A stretch of DNA of 64,000 nt from Shewanella violacea DSS12. GTDB taxonomy: Bacteria > Pseudomonadota > Gammaproteobacteria > Enterobacterales > Shewanellaceae. The notes under the pieces were generated by a model. The model worked only from the letters and a program-made list of their open reading frames with translations. It was not told the DNA's origin and did no database searches. How positions within the stretch are numbered: position 1 is the first letter of the stretch; each line of letters opens with the position of its first letter. The position numbers and the translations under genes were made by a program. The DNA lies in the NCBI RefSeq assembly GCF_000091325.1, contig NC_014012.1, positions 2,710,824 to 2,774,823 of the forward strand, written 5' to 3'. Shown here in pieces: positions 11,193 to 20,907 of this stretch.

Positions 11193-11867
11193 ATGCCACT
11201 AGAAGAATCTTTTGCTCAACAGACAGCCTCGGTCAATAGCAGCGGTTATACTCACAAAGAAGAGATGGCAAACAGCATAAGCCACGGCTTGGGGATTATA
11301 GCTGGGATTGTCGGACTTATACTTTCTCTCATTAAAGGCCAGGAAACACTCAACACAGTTCAATTGTTCGGACTGGTTATCTACTGTGCCAGTATCATAT
11401 TACTCTTTAGCTGCTCCACCTTATATCATTCAATCTCTGATCCAATATGGAAACACAGACTTAAAATTGCCGATCATTGTGCCATCTATTTCTTAATCGC
11501 AGGTACCTACACGCCTCTAATGCTGATTGCCCTAGATGGTACCACGGCAAATATTATCTTAATCGCCATCTGGTCTCTGGCATTTGGTGGGGTATTATTC
11601 AAAACCTTATTCATTAATCGCTTCAAAAAGCTCAGTGTTGCCCTTTATCTATTGATGGGCTGGTTGTGCGCAACCGTCATGAGTGACATGATCGATTCCA
11701 TGACAAGTCTGGGTTTTCAGTTATTAATTTTGGGCGGATTATTTTACAGTTTTGGGGTGATATTCTATGTTGGTAAACGCATTCCCTATAACCACGCGAT
11801 ATGGCACCTATTTGTGCTCGCCGGTGCAATAAGCCACTTTCTCTGTATTTACTTGACCCTTATATAG
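11193..11867 (+). CDS. Hemolysin III / PAQR-family membrane protein
   Basis: 224 codons from the ATG at 11193, which has a TAAGGGA box at a proper distance; the open frame extends 25 codons further up without one. There are seven predicted membrane segments and the family metal-ligand pattern: HSISDPIWKHRLKIADHCAIY in the first half and NHAIWHLFVLAGAISHF at the end. The start EEMANSISHGLG is typical of the YqfA/TIGR01065 group. The cellular role of this family in Gram-negative bacteria is not settled; haemolysis was reported for the Bacillus member, and membrane-energetics roles have been proposed. It is a single gene. Confidence 0.88.
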   Translation: MPLEESFAQQTASVNSSGYTHKEEMANSISHGLGIIAGIVGLILSLIKGQETLNTVQLFGLVIYCASIILLFSCSTLYHSISDPIWKHRLKIADHCAIYFLIAGTYTPLMLIALDGTTANIILIAIWSLAFGGVLFKTLFINRFKKLSVALYLLMGWLCATVMSDMIDSMTSLGFQLLILGGLFYSFGVIFYVGKRIPYNHAIWHLFVLAGAISHFLCIYLTLI

Positions 11868-11895
11868 TGTCTAGTGTGTAGATTTACCCAGACTG

Positions 11896-12120
11896 TCAGC
11901 TTGCTTGAAAATCGCCGAAGGCTTGTTTTAACTCTTCGGCCTCTTCATCATAATTCTTTAACTCGAACTATCAGCCTGCTTGAAAATCACCAAAGGCTTG
12001 GTTTACCCCTTCAGCCTCTTTATCATAATTCTTTAACTCGAGCTATCAGCCTGCTTGAAAATCACCGAAGGCTTGTTTTAACTCTTCGGCCTCTTGATGA
12101 CGGCTCTTTAGCTCGAGTAG
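11896..12120. repeat. Three tandem 75-bp copies of the DTW gene 3' end
   Basis: The period is exactly 75 bp (units at 11896, 11971 and 12046). The third unit is the last 25 codons, stop included, of the minus-strand DTW gene. The two downstream copies still translate in the same frame to near-identical peptides (ELKNYDEEAEELKQAFGDF and similar), each ending in TGA but opening with TAG. Confidence 0.93.
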
Positions 12121-12546
12121 GCTGATGATGCACTCTATGGTGCACAAACCGCCCTCTATTTGATTACGTCTCAGGGTGAAACCTGAATCAAGCTGTTCAG
12201 TTAAGGCAAACTTATCCGCCGCCTTAAGGTAAGGACTTTGCCTCATCATCTTACGGGCCTCTTGCCAGGTTGCATCTAAGATGATGAGCGTGTCAGGAAT
12301 ATGCTCAAGATAAAGCTGCTCTGTTGTATTTTCCACAGAGAGATTATCAGAGCTAAAAAGATTTTTAGGTCTGGGGAAAAGTACTGCGGCTCTATGGCTA
12401 TTTATTAATGCTATCAGCTCTCTATCCGGAGCCACTCTCGACCACATAATCCTCCGGCACCATTGTGGAAAAGCACTTAATGCCAGTGAACCTGTATTAG
12501 TTGGACGTTGTACTTCTCTCTCATGGGTTAACAAGACTAGCTTCAT
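12046..12546 (-). CDS. DTW-domain tRNA-uridine aminocarboxypropyltransferase-like protein
   Basis: 166 codons. The family motif is present as LDATWQEARKM (a DTW variant with an inserted residue typical of this group), with ALSAFPQW and NTGSLAL in the N-terminal half and LRRNQIEGGLCTIE at the end. Characterised members (TapT/YfiP, TuaA) transfer the aminocarboxypropyl group from S-adenosylmethionine to tRNA uridine to make acp3U. This copy lacks the N-terminal Cys-rich zinc region of E. coli YfiP, so it belongs to the shorter group. Its 3' end is duplicated twice downstream in 75-bp units. No operon partner is visible. Confidence 0.85.
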   Translation of the reverse strand: MKLVLLTHEREVQRPTNTGSLALSAFPQWCRRIMWSRVAPDRELIALINSHRAAVLFPRPKNLFSSDNLSVENTTEQLYLEHIPDTLIILDATWQEARKMMRQSPYLKAADKFALTEQLDSGFTLRRNQIEGGLCTIECIISLLELKSRHQEAEELKQAFGDFQAG

Positions 12547-12968
12547 CTAATTTTACTCTTAAAATTCTTTATGCCACAAAATTACCATGGTCTTCAAACC
12601 CAGAGCATATTTTGGCCCAGGCGTTTCAATTATTGACAATCTTGTACTTTGAAAATAGCCAAGGATGACAAAAACTGGTTTATAACAGCTCTTATCCTCG
12701 TAAAATAAGTTCTTGTAAATAAGTTCTCGTACATAAGCCGCATTTATTACATATAAACCCATAGTGGGGAAATACTCAGGGCTGAACTTAAACAAAATAG
12801 TGACTCTGTTCTATTCAAGTCACTATTATTTATCCGGACAGGATTGAAGGGCTTGTATTTGATTGTTTGATTGAGAGCTGCCCATAAACTGCGACAGTCT
12901 CAGACTTGCCAGGACCAAGTGATAGTAAAATCGAGTGCATTAACGATTAAACTTAAGTAATAATTGAT
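12547..12968. other. Gap without a supported gene
   Basis: A 78-codon frame (12559-12795, minus) is open here, but its composition is not gene-like and no ribosome-binding site or homology is recognisable. I see no RNA gene or clear terminator. Confidence 0.5.
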
Positions 12969-13460
12969 TTAGACGTATTTCTTCACTTTTTTTAGTGCGA
13001 TCTGCTGCTTAAGTTTCGACAGATGATCGGTAAATACTATGCCTTGGAGGTGATCCATTTCATGCTGCAATACAATAGCCAAGAATGTGTCAGTCTCAAT
13101 CTCAAAGGGCTTACCAGTACGGTCCAACGCTTTTACTGTTACTTGCTCACTTCTGGCCACCTTGGCTCTATAGCCAGGAATCGATAGACATCCCTCCTCG
13201 CCAATAAAGTCACCTTGAGTTGCCACAATTTCAGGATTAATCAAGACTTGAGGCTGATCTCTTTCCTCTGACAGATCTATGACTAAGATGGCGTGCTCGC
13301 TGCCGACTTGTGTCGCAGCCAGCCCTATTCCATCTTCGGTGTCATACAGGGTTTCAAGCAGATCGTCTATAAAACCTTGGACCGAATCTATATCTTCAAC
13401 TGTGCGGGCTTTGCGTTTAAGACGTTCATCGGGGATGGTTAGAATATCGAGTACGGCCAT
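12969..13460 (-). CDS. def: Peptide deformylase
   Basis: 163 codons from MAVLDILTIPDERL; the open frame extends 27 codons further but deformylases begin here. It removes the formyl group from nascent N-formyl-Met. All three motifs are intact: GIGLAATQVG (residues 44-53), EEGCLS with metal ligand C91, and QHEMDHLQG with ligands H133 and H137. It is not next to fmt, so it is probably an additional copy; many Shewanella carry more than one def gene. The gene stands alone, divergent from the POT transporter. Confidence 0.95.
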   Translation of the reverse strand: MAVLDILTIPDERLKRKARTVEDIDSVQGFIDDLLETLYDTEDGIGLAATQVGSEHAILVIDLSEERDQPQVLINPEIVATQGDFIGEEGCLSIPGYRAKVARSEQVTVKALDRTGKPFEIETDTFLAIVLQHEMDHLQGIVFTDHLSKLKQQIALKKVKKYV

Positions 13461-13633
13461 TGGTAAATCACATAATGTAAAAATTTGGGCCATTATGACC
13501 GAATGAACGCTAAAGGCAACTTCATAGCGTTCAGCAAACAAATAATCATTTTTAACCTTATCGTTACATTACTTGAAATTCGACATATATGGAGATAGCA
13601 TAGGTAAATCGTATAAAATATACAGGTAGTAAT

Positions 13634-15355
13634 ATGACACGAGTGACTCGTACCCCTTTACCCAAGACATTCTTTGTCGCCAACACCATGGAGATATTCG
13701 AACGTCTTGCCTGGTATGGATTTTTTACCCTGTCATCCCTATACATGACCTCACCTTCTCAACAAGGAGGCTTAGGTTTCAGCGATCAGGAACGTGGCTT
13801 ACTCCAAGGCATGATCCCTTTCTTCCTTTACTTATTTCCTGTCGTCACAGGTGCATTGGCTGACCGATACGGTTACCGTAAAATGTTTCTACTATCCTTT
13901 GCCATCATGTGTCCCAGCTACTTCATTCTGGGTCAGGTGGATTCTTTCGCCGGTTTCTTCATCGCCTTCATGGGCGTGGCGCTCGGTGCTGCTTGTTTCA
14001 AACCTGTAGTCACCGGTACTGTAGCCCGGACGACAGATGATACAAACCGCGGCCTAGGTTTCGGTATTTTCTACATGATGGTTAATATAGGTGGTTTTCT
14101 CGGCCCCTTCATCGCCGGCTATGTCCGTGCGATAAGCTGGGACTGGGTATTTATCATGTCATCATTCTGGATTGCGGTGAACTTTATACCGGCTCTTCTT
14201 TTCTACAAAGAACCCACGGATCAAGATGCACAGAAAGGAAAGCCACTCAAAGCTGTCTTCGCCGATATACAAGAAGTACTGGGTAATGTGCGTTTCGCCC
14301 TGCTGTTCTTTGGGACTCTGATCATTCTCATGTCTTATGGTGCTAAATGGTTATCAGGACAGACCACTCTCATGGTCTATTTCGTTTGGTTCTTAGGACA
14401 TTATCTATGGAACTTGAAAGGCCAAACAGATCTTAGCGCGCCTTGGTATAAGCAGAAAATAACTGTCGGTAATAAACCCTTCGTGATCTACCTACTAATT
14501 TTGTCAGGTTTCTGGATGGTCTATCAGCAAATATTCATTACCTTGCCTATCTATATTCGTGATTTTGTCGATACCTCTGACCTTATCGCTATGCTGGCTT
14601 CTTATCCTAACCTTCTCAGCTTCCTGGCCCCTGTAGATATCTCAAGCTTACAAACTGAGTTAACAAGACTGGCTGGTAATCTGATGAACCATGACATCAC
14701 GGCTCAGGCCGCATATTTTGAACTGGTACACTACAAGGTCATGGTGCCCGTATCAGAACTGAGTCTGGGATTAAATGCCATAGCAGCAGATCCTTCTCAA
14801 GCCCAAGTCTATGCCAATGCTTGGTCTGGACAGTATCGTCAAATTAACCCTGAATATTTAATAGGCCTTAACTTTCTCTCTATCGTTGTGCTGCAGTTAT
14901 TTGTTAGCCGCGTAGCAGAAAAATTCCAGGCTTTACCCGTTCTGGTTGCCGGAACCGTGATCATCGCCTTCGGCACAGCTTTAGGTGGCATAGCTCACGG
15001 CGCCATCATGGGGGGTGTCATGGTACTCACTTCTATTTTGGTTTTCTCTATTGGAGAGATGGTAGCCTCACCTAAGAGTCAGGAATATGTCGCCAGCTTT
15101 GCTCCACACGACAAGAAGGCCATGTTTATGGGCTACTACTTCGTATCATCTGCCATAGGTTTTCTACTGGCGGGCCCCTTGTCTGGCTATCTCTATTCAG
15201 AAGTCGCAAAAGAAGCACAAAGGCCAGATCTGATGTGGTACATAATAGGTGCCTTAGGTTTAATCACAGCCCTAGGACTTGTCTTGTTTCACAAGTTTGG
15301 CGTCATGAATGCCCCAGATAATAAGCCTGTGGCGAGTGAAGCTGAGGTGGCCTAA
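13634..15355 (+). CDS. POT-family proton-dependent oligopeptide transporter
   Basis: 573 codons. The proton-coupling ExxER motif is visible as EIFERLAWYG near the N-terminus, and the second POT signature as FYMMVNIGGFLGPFIAGY. Hydrophobicity fits 12-14 membrane helices. It is about 70 residues longer than E. coli DtpA because of an extra segment at roughly residues 315-405, between two membrane helices, seen in several marine gammaproteobacterial members. The likely substrates are di- and tripeptides. It is followed by a strong terminator, so it is monocistronic. Confidence 0.92.
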   Translation: MTRVTRTPLPKTFFVANTMEIFERLAWYGFFTLSSLYMTSPSQQGGLGFSDQERGLLQGMIPFFLYLFPVVTGALADRYGYRKMFLLSFAIMCPSYFILGQVDSFAGFFIAFMGVALGAACFKPVVTGTVARTTDDTNRGLGFGIFYMMVNIGGFLGPFIAGYVRAISWDWVFIMSSFWIAVNFIPALLFYKEPTDQDAQKGKPLKAVFADIQEVLGNVRFALLFFGTLIILMSYGAKWLSGQTTLMVYFVWFLGHYLWNLKGQTDLSAPWYKQKITVGNKPFVIYLLILSGFWMVYQQIFITLPIYIRDFVDTSDLIAMLASYPNLLSFLAPVDISSLQTELTRLAGNLMNHDITAQAAYFELVHYKVMVPVSELSLGLNAIAADPSQAQVYANAWSGQYRQINPEYLIGLNFLSIVVLQLFVSRVAEKFQALPVLVAGTVIIAFGTALGGIAHGAIMGGVMVLTSILVFSIGEMVASPKSQEYVASFAPHDKKAMFMGYYFVSSAIGFLLAGPLSGYLYSEVAKEAQRPDLMWYIIGALGLITALGLVLFHKFGVMNAPDNKPVASEAEVA

Positions 15356-15396
15356 ACTAGCCACTAGCCATTAAACGGCTCATATTGTGAGCATGA

Positions 15397-15433
15397 AGGC
15401 CCATAATTCTCTGATGAATTATGGGCCTTTTTA
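15397..15433 (+). terminator. Rho-independent terminator of the POT gene
   Basis: A 13-bp perfect stem (AGGCCCATAATTC / GAATTATGGGCCT) with a six-base loop is followed by TTTTTAT. Confidence 0.93.
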
Positions 15434-15805
15434 TAATACCAGTCATGAAAAAAAGATAAGCTATCTGGGATGAATTTACCTATTGGGATATCTGACATCA
15501 AGTTGCAAAAACGAAGCAACTAGTTGCCAAAATTAAGTGTTTTTTCCAAAATCAAGGAACTAAACCATTTCAAAACCTAAGCGACAAATAGTAATCAGCC
15601 CCTTCTGGTACATCTCACCCCCTATCAAAAACAAGCCGCACCTTAATTTTTCACAAGTAATTACAGTCAGTTAAAAAAATCATGACAAGTCAAACTTAGT
15701 TATTACAGTCACAAGCCAAGATGCCAGTTTAGTGCCCTTTAAGCTAGCGAGTTAAAGGCGAAGAGGATATGATGCAGTATAGGGTAAGTCACGGTATGAG
15801 ATAAT
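15434..15805. other. Intergenic stretch, nothing recognised
   Basis: AT-rich sequence with stops in all frames; no conserved RNA or repeat seen. Confidence 0.5.
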
Positions 15806-16209
15806 ATGACAAGGCTAGCGAGACACTTTACTCCTGCTAATTCAGACGCTTTTTCGATGCCTGCCGAGACAGCTAAATCCCCCATGGAAAAAATCTGGTT
15901 CATCGTCGCCATGGTCCCAAAGGGTCGAGTGAGTTCTTACGGTAAACTTGCCGATTTAGCCGGATTACCCGGCAGGGCAAGATATGTGTCGAAAGCATTG
16001 AAGATGGCGCCTGAACATTAAACCTGCCATGGCACAGAGTCATCAACAGCCAAGGGAAAATATCATTCAAATCTGATACTCAAGCATTCCGCACTCAAAT
16101 GCAGTTACTCAGATTAGATGGCGTAGAGGTCAACCGAGGGAGAATATCTTTAGCTAAATATGAGTGGCGACCGGATATGGCTACATTGGTTTTACAACTG
16201 CCGTTTTAA
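15806..16209 (+). pseudogene. Alkyltransferase-like (ATL/YbaZ) protein gene broken by a frameshift
   Basis: The first part (15806-16021) encodes a good MGMT-C domain start: MEKIWFIVAMVPKGRVSSYGKLADLAGLPGRARYV and then MAPEH followed by TAA. Translation one frame over, from about 16021, continues exactly where the family should: NLPWHRVINSQGKISF, then QLLRLDGVEV, GRI and LAKYEWRP, ending at TAA 16209. A single missing base around 16018-16023 explains both. ATL proteins bind O6-alkylguanine and hand it to nucleotide excision repair; they have Trp in place of the MGMT active-site Cys (here PWHR). Either a true pseudogene or a sequencing error. Confidence 0.88.
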
Positions 16210-16426
16210 CTAAGAATAAAGAGATAAACACTCGCTTCAGCCCTGTGCGGTAAGATCCAATGAAGCATAAAAACATTCATTGTTTAGCCTATTGTCTGGC
16301 CTGATGTTTGCCCCATTAATCACTGGCAAGTTCAGGATGAATAACAGGGTTAAGACACGATAACTAAGAGTTCATGACTCTAGTAAGCATGTAAAATTAT
16401 CAATGTACATATTTAAGGAGACTTCA

Positions 16427-17191
16427 TTGTCGATTGGTCAGCGTTTAGTGTTAGCATCAAATTTGTTCCTTTTCAGCCTCTACGCGGCTGCGGCCCCGAG
16501 TCCGCTAACCCCGCAAACTGCGGAATATCAGGTTTATTATGGCAGCATAGAACTAGGAAAGGCCCGTTTTCAACTTCCTAAAGCCGAAGGTAACATCTAC
16601 CATTACCGTTTCGACAGCGATGTAAGTTTACTGGTGTTATCTGATAGGCGTAATGTGCGCAGTGACTTCATACGTGAAGGCAACCAGCTCACACCTATGC
16701 GATATACCCATAACAGAAAAGGTACTGGCCCTAATTTTCAAGAACAAGCCGCTTTTGCCAAAGCACAAGCAGTCGTTTACAGCAGTTATAAAGATGAAAG
16801 ATCTAAGCTAGATTACACCCATACCTTGTACGATCCTCTTATGGTCCAGCTTCAATTCCGACTCGACATCGCCCTAGGAAAGAAAGAACTTCACTATGAG
16901 ATGGTGAAAGAGGGAGAAGTCGATGAGTATACATTTAAAATCGTAGGCAAAGAGAGAGTCAATATCGAGAGTGGCAGCTACGAAACCATCAAGGTGGAGG
17001 TAGTCAGAGACAGTAAGAAACGTCAAACTTTCTTCTGGATGGCGCCGGATCTCGGCTACCTGCCCATACGTTTAACCCACTTCGAAAAAGGCAGTAAGCA
17101 GTTAGATATAAAACTACTCAACTATCATTTCTCTCCAGAGCAAACTGTGAAGATAGAAGAGCCTGCTGCCGATTCGAGTGTACAACCGTAA
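16427..17191 (+). CDS. DUF3108 exported protein
   Basis: 254 codons from a TTG at 16427, chosen because AAGGAG sits six bases before it; an ATG eight codons upstream (16403) is in frame but has no ribosome-binding site. A signal peptide is visible (LVLASNLFLFSLYAAAAPS). The mature part begins AEYQVYYGSIELGKARFQL and carries the DUF3108 beta-rich pattern, including RRNVRSDFIREGNQLTP and YETIKVEVV, ending with the FWMAPDLGYLPIRL block. The family is periplasmic or outer-membrane associated and of unknown function. It is a single gene with no visible operon partner. Confidence 0.85.
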   Translation: MSIGQRLVLASNLFLFSLYAAAAPSPLTPQTAEYQVYYGSIELGKARFQLPKAEGNIYHYRFDSDVSLLVLSDRRNVRSDFIREGNQLTPMRYTHNRKGTGPNFQEQAAFAKAQAVVYSSYKDERSKLDYTHTLYDPLMVQLQFRLDIALGKKELHYEMVKEGEVDEYTFKIVGKERVNIESGSYETIKVEVVRDSKKRQTFFWMAPDLGYLPIRLTHFEKGSKQLDIKLLNYHFSPEQTVKIEEPAADSSVQP

Positions 17192-17264
17192 AAATCACTA
17201 AAATAGTAGAGTACTCAATAAATTGTTACCAAGCTCTCTAGCAGCAAATTTATCATATTGAAAA

Positions 17265-17292
17265 TGGGAGCATGATATTTGCCATGCTCCCA
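17265..17292 (-). terminator. Terminator of the YafJ-type gene
   Basis: GGGAGCATG pairs with CATGCTCCC across an eight-base loop; on the minus strand it is followed by a short T run. Confidence 0.7.
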
Positions 17293-17326
17293 AAATTCCT
17301 ATCTTCACACTCGGTATTAATCAGCC

Positions 17327-18112
17327 TTAGGTCTTCTCATCAAGAATCAGCACACCTTTACGAAATAGTTTCCAGTCCCCTGCCCCTAAAATATGCCACT
17401 CCTCATCCTTAGTCAGAGGCCTGGTGGCGATCACTGTGACTATGTCATCAGGAGTCGTCTCTTTATTAAAGTCTATTACCACATCGGTATCTATGAGCTT
17501 AGCCTTACCGAATGGGGCTTTACGGGTAATATAGCAGAGGTTATTACTGCAATAGCTCATCAGATGAGCCCCATCGGTCAAGATCATGTTGAATACGCCC
17601 AAGGCACGAATTTCATCGGCCAGTTTGGCAATAAACTGATACACGAGTGTGATGTCTGCAGGCTCTTGCTCACCAAATTTCTCCACCACCTTTTCTAACA
17701 GCCAACAAAATGCCAACTCACTGTCTGTATCACCTACAGGCTGGAATCTTGAAACTGAGAATTTTTGCTGGTAATCACTCAACTGGCCATTATGAGCATA
17801 GGTCCAATAACGTCCCCACAGCTCTCGAGTGAAAGGGTGAGTATTCTCCACAGACACGCTGCCGCGATTCGCCTGACGGATATGACTGACAACCACTTCA
17901 CTCTTGATGGGATAGCTCTGAATGAGCTCGGCGATGTGGGACTCACTACTTGGATGAGCATCTTTAAAAGTCCGACTGCCTTTTCCTTCATAGAAGGTGA
18001 TCCCCCACCCATCCACATGGGGACCTGTGACGCCACCTCTTTGAGCCAGGCCGGTAAAACTAAATACAATATCTGTCGGCACATTAGCGCTCATGGCAAG
18101 GAGTTCACACAT
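17327..18112 (-). CDS. Class II glutamine amidotransferase (YafJ-type)
   Basis: 261 codons. The N-terminal nucleophile Cys follows the initiator Met (MCELLAMSANVPTD), as in class II (Ntn) glutaminases. Further signatures are GPHVDGWGITFY, the HIRQANRGSVSVENTHPF strand and GDTDSELAFCWLLE. Proteins of the YafJ group are stand-alone glutaminase domains; the acceptor of the released ammonia is not known. It lies alone between a convergent DUF3108 gene and a divergent fadE. Confidence 0.9.
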   Translation of the reverse strand: MCELLAMSANVPTDIVFSFTGLAQRGGVTGPHVDGWGITFYEGKGSRTFKDAHPSSESHIAELIQSYPIKSEVVVSHIRQANRGSVSVENTHPFTRELWGRYWTYAHNGQLSDYQQKFSVSRFQPVGDTDSELAFCWLLEKVVEKFGEQEPADITLVYQFIAKLADEIRALGVFNMILTDGAHLMSYCSNNLCYITRKAPFGKAKLIDTDVVIDFNKETTPDDIVTVIATRPLTKDEEWHILGAGDWKLFRKGVLILDEKT

Positions 18113-18208
18113 TAATTCATACCTTTAATTACAGCTGGGTTATTATTTAAATTCTAACGTATTCTATCTATTTGCAGCTTAAAGTGGAATCTCGAGCTTA
18201 ACAATTTT

Positions 18209-18228
18209 TATAAACGTTTGTTTGAAAT
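18209..18228. promoter_or_regulatory. Possible PsrA-type operator upstream of fadE
   Basis: The sequence ATAAACGTTTGTTTGAAAT contains AAACGTTTG followed by TTTG, similar to the CAAAC-spacer-GTTTG half-site pattern described for the fatty-acid regulator PsrA. It lies about 140 bases before fadE. The assignment is inference from motif and position only. Confidence 0.35.
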
Positions 18229-18363
18229 AATCCTTGTATTAATTTTCACATAGGTTTAGTTTTTATGCGACACAGGTCAGACCACAGCCTATAATTGTGA
18301 TAATGATCGGCAAAAGTTCTGGCCTGAGTTCAATATTCAGGTCGCACCTTAAGGAGAATAACA

Positions 18364-20811
18364 GTGACAAGCTTACTATGGATCCTCGCGTTTCTTTTTG
18401 TGTTAGGCGCTCTCGCCTACCTAAGAGTCTCGTTGCTAACATCTAGCATCATTGCCGCAGTCGTTATGGCTATCGGTACAGCAACTGAAGTAGTGAGTCC
18501 CCTATCGTGGATCATCTTCTTAATCGTCGCCCTGCCACTGAATGTCAGTGCATTTCGTAAAAATTTCCTCACTAAACCAATATTAAAGATCTATCGTGGC
18601 ATCATGCCTGAGATGTCTTCTACCGAGAAAGAAGCCATCGAAGCCGGTACCACATGGTGGGAAGCCGATCTATTTGCTGGAAATCCAGACTGGAAGAAAC
18701 TCCACAACTACCCAGTAGCCAGAATGAGTGCAGATGAGCAAGCCTTCTTAGATGGTCCAGTCGAAGAAGTGTGTAAGATGCTCAATCAGCATCAGGTTTC
18801 ACATCAACTGGGTGATCTTCCCCCAGAGATCTGGCAATACCTAAAAGATAATGGCTTCTTCGCCATGATCATCAAGAAAAAGTACGGCGGTCTCGAGTAT
18901 TCGGCCTACGCGCAATCCCGTGTATTACAAAAACTTGCGGGTCTGAGTAGCGAACTGGCCTCCACCGTAGGTGTGCCTAATTCTTTAGGTCCGGGCGAGC
19001 TACTTCAACACTATGGCACGACCGAACAACAAGACCATTACTTACCTAGACTGGCTCAAGGTCTGGAAGTCCCCTGTTTTGCACTCACCAGTCCCGAAGC
19101 CGGTAGCGATGCAGGCTCAATCCCTGATTTTGGTATTGTGTGTAAGGGCCAATGGGAAGGCGAAGAAATTCTGGGTATGAAATTAACCTGGAACAAGCGC
19201 TACATTACCTTAGCCCCTGTCGCCACCGTACTAGGTCTGGCATTTAAATTACGCGACCCAGATCAACTACTGGGTGACAAGGCTGAGCTAGGAATTACCT
19301 GTGCCCTGATACCGACCGACATGGAAGGTGTTGAAACCGGGCGTCGCCACTTCCCACTCAACTGTATGTTCCAAAACGGTCCAACTAGAGGCAATGAAGT
19401 ATTTGTGCCTCTAAGCTTTATCATAGGTGGCCCTGAAATGGCCGGACAAGGCTGGCGCATGTTAGTCGAATGTCTGTCTGTGGGACGTGGGATTACCTTG
19501 CCCTCTAACTCAGCGGGAGGCATCAAGATAGCGGCTGTGGCAACGGGTGCTTATGCGCGTATACGACGTCAGTTTAAACTGCCTATCGGCAAGCTCGAAG
19601 GTATCGAAGAGCCCATGGCACGTATCGGCGGTAACGCCTATCTGATGGATGCTGTCACCAGTCTAACCACAACGGGCATAGACTTAGGTGAGAAACCATC
19701 GGTTATCTCTGCCATAGTGAAGTTCCATCTCACCGACAGAATGCAAAAATGTGTCATTGACGCCATGGACATACACGGTGGTAAAGGGGTTTGTTTAGGC
19801 CCGAATAACTACTTAGGCAGAGGCTATCAGGCTGCCCCTATCGCCATTACCGTTGAAGGCGCAAATATTCTTACTCGCTCTATGATCATCTATGGTCAAG
19901 GTGCTATTCGTTGTCACCCTTATGTGATAACCGAAATGGAATCTGCATTCGATACCGATGCTAATCGCGGTCTGGATACCTTTGATGCGGCAATATTTGG
20001 TCATATCGGTTTTGCCATCAGCAATCTGGTCCGCAGTTTCTGGCTTGGAGTGACATCTTCAAGGTTCTCCAATGCGCCCTATTCTGATAAGACCAAGCGT
20101 TATTATCAACAGATGAATCGCTTCAGTGCTAACTTAGCCTTACTTTCAGATATGGCGATGGCGACATTAGGCGGTGAATTGAAACGTAAGGAACGCATAT
20201 CGGCACGGTTAGGCGACCTACTCAGTCAACTCTATCTCACCTCTGCAACCCTTAAGCGTTATCAAGATGAGGGACGTCAGACTGAAGACTTGCCATTAGT
20301 TCAGTGGGCCGTCGAAGATTCTTTATATAAGTTACAGGACTCACTCGACGATCTACTCAACAACTTCCCTATGGGATTGGGCTTTGTCCTTCGAGGCATT
20401 ATCTTCCCATTTGGTCGCCCACTTAAGAGACCAAGCGATGTGTTAGATCATAAAGTGGCGACCATAATGCAAACACCTTGTGCCAGTCGAGATCGTTTAG
20501 GTAAAGGTCAATTCTGGACACCTTGTGAGAATAACCCAGTCGGCGTGCAGGAGCAGACCTTCAAAGATATTCTCGCCTGTGAACCATTACATGCCAAGGT
20601 CTCTAAGGCTGCCGGTAAGCGTATTCCATTTATGTGGCTGGATAAGATTGCCGCACAAGGGAAAGCCTTAGGCGTCCTCACTGATGAAGAAGTAGCCCTG
20701 CTTGAACGCGCCGAGATTGGTCGCATGAAATCCATCAATGTGGATGACTTCGACCCGGATGAGTTAAAAGCCATGGCCATAGGTAAACAAAGCCATGAAC
20801 AGGCGGCTTAA
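18364..20811 (+). CDS. fadE: Acyl-CoA dehydrogenase FadE
   Basis: 815 codons, matching E. coli FadE (814). It oxidises acyl-CoA to trans-2-enoyl-CoA in the first step of fatty-acid beta-oxidation. The start is GTG with AAGGAG nine bases before. The N-terminus holds two membrane helices (residues 1-65), typical of FadE and absent from soluble dehydrogenases. The FAD/acyl-CoA core has [17 protein letters not shown] and [13 protein letters not shown], and the likely catalytic base is Glu near residue 498 in VEGANIL. A DUF1974-like C-terminal domain follows. It is monocistronic and ends at a strong terminator. Confidence 0.96.
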   Translation: MTSLLWILAFLFVLGALAYLRVSLLTSSIIAAVVMAIGTATEVVSPLSWIIFLIVALPLNVSAFRKNFLTKPILKIYRGIMPEMSSTEKEAIEAGTTWWEADLFAGNPDWKKLHNYPVARMSADEQAFLDGPVEEVCKMLNQHQVSHQLGDLPPEIWQYLKDNGFFAMIIKKKYGGLEYSAYAQSRVLQKLAGLSSELASTVGVPNSLGPGELLQHYGTTEQQDHYLPRLAQGLEVPCFALTSPEAGSDAGSIPDFGIVCKGQWEGEEILGMKLTWNKRYITLAPVATVLGLAFKLRDPDQLLGDKAELGITCALIPTDMEGVETGRRHFPLNCMFQNGPTRGNEVFVPLSFIIGGPEMAGQGWRMLVECLSVGRGITLPSNSAGGIKIAAVATGAYARIRRQFKLPIGKLEGIEEPMARIGGNAYLMDAVTSLTTTGIDLGEKPSVISAIVKFHLTDRMQKCVIDAMDIHGGKGVCLGPNNYLGRGYQAAPIAITVEGANILTRSMIIYGQGAIRCHPYVITEMESAFDTDANRGLDTFDAAIFGHIGFAISNLVRSFWLGVTSSRFSNAPYSDKTKRYYQQMNRFSANLALLSDMAMATLGGELKRKERISARLGDLLSQLYLTSATLKRYQDEGRQTEDLPLVQWAVEDSLYKLQDSLDDLLNNFPMGLGFVLRGIIFPFGRPLKRPSDVLDHKVATIMQTPCASRDRLGKGQFWTPCENNPVGVQEQTFKDILACEPLHAKVSKAAGKRIPFMWLDKIAAQGKALGVLTDEEVALLERAEIGRMKSINVDDFDPDELKAMAIGKQSHEQAA

Positions 20812-20841
20812 TCGAGTCCCAAGGGTGTAGATTGATGCAAT

Positions 20842-20876
20842 AAAAAAGAAGGAGGCTAACGCCTCCTTCTTTTTTA
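20842..20876. terminator. Bidirectional terminator between fadE and the antiporter
   Basis: AAAAAAGAAGGAGGC pairs with GCCTCCTTCTTTTTT across a TAAC loop; A and T runs on both flanks let it serve both convergent genes. Confidence 0.93.
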
Positions 20877-20907
20877 TCTCTTAGGGGCTATTTATATCCC
20901 CCTTGAC

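Noticed and set aside
11874..12125. 83-codon plus-strand frame with repeating ISLLENH units
   Set aside because: It is only the antisense reading of the 75-bp repeat of the DTW gene 3' end; a 75-bp period keeps any frame open.
12559..12795. 78-codon frame on the minus strand between the DTW gene and def
   Set aside because: No ribosome-binding site, no recognisable family, composition unlike neighbouring genes.
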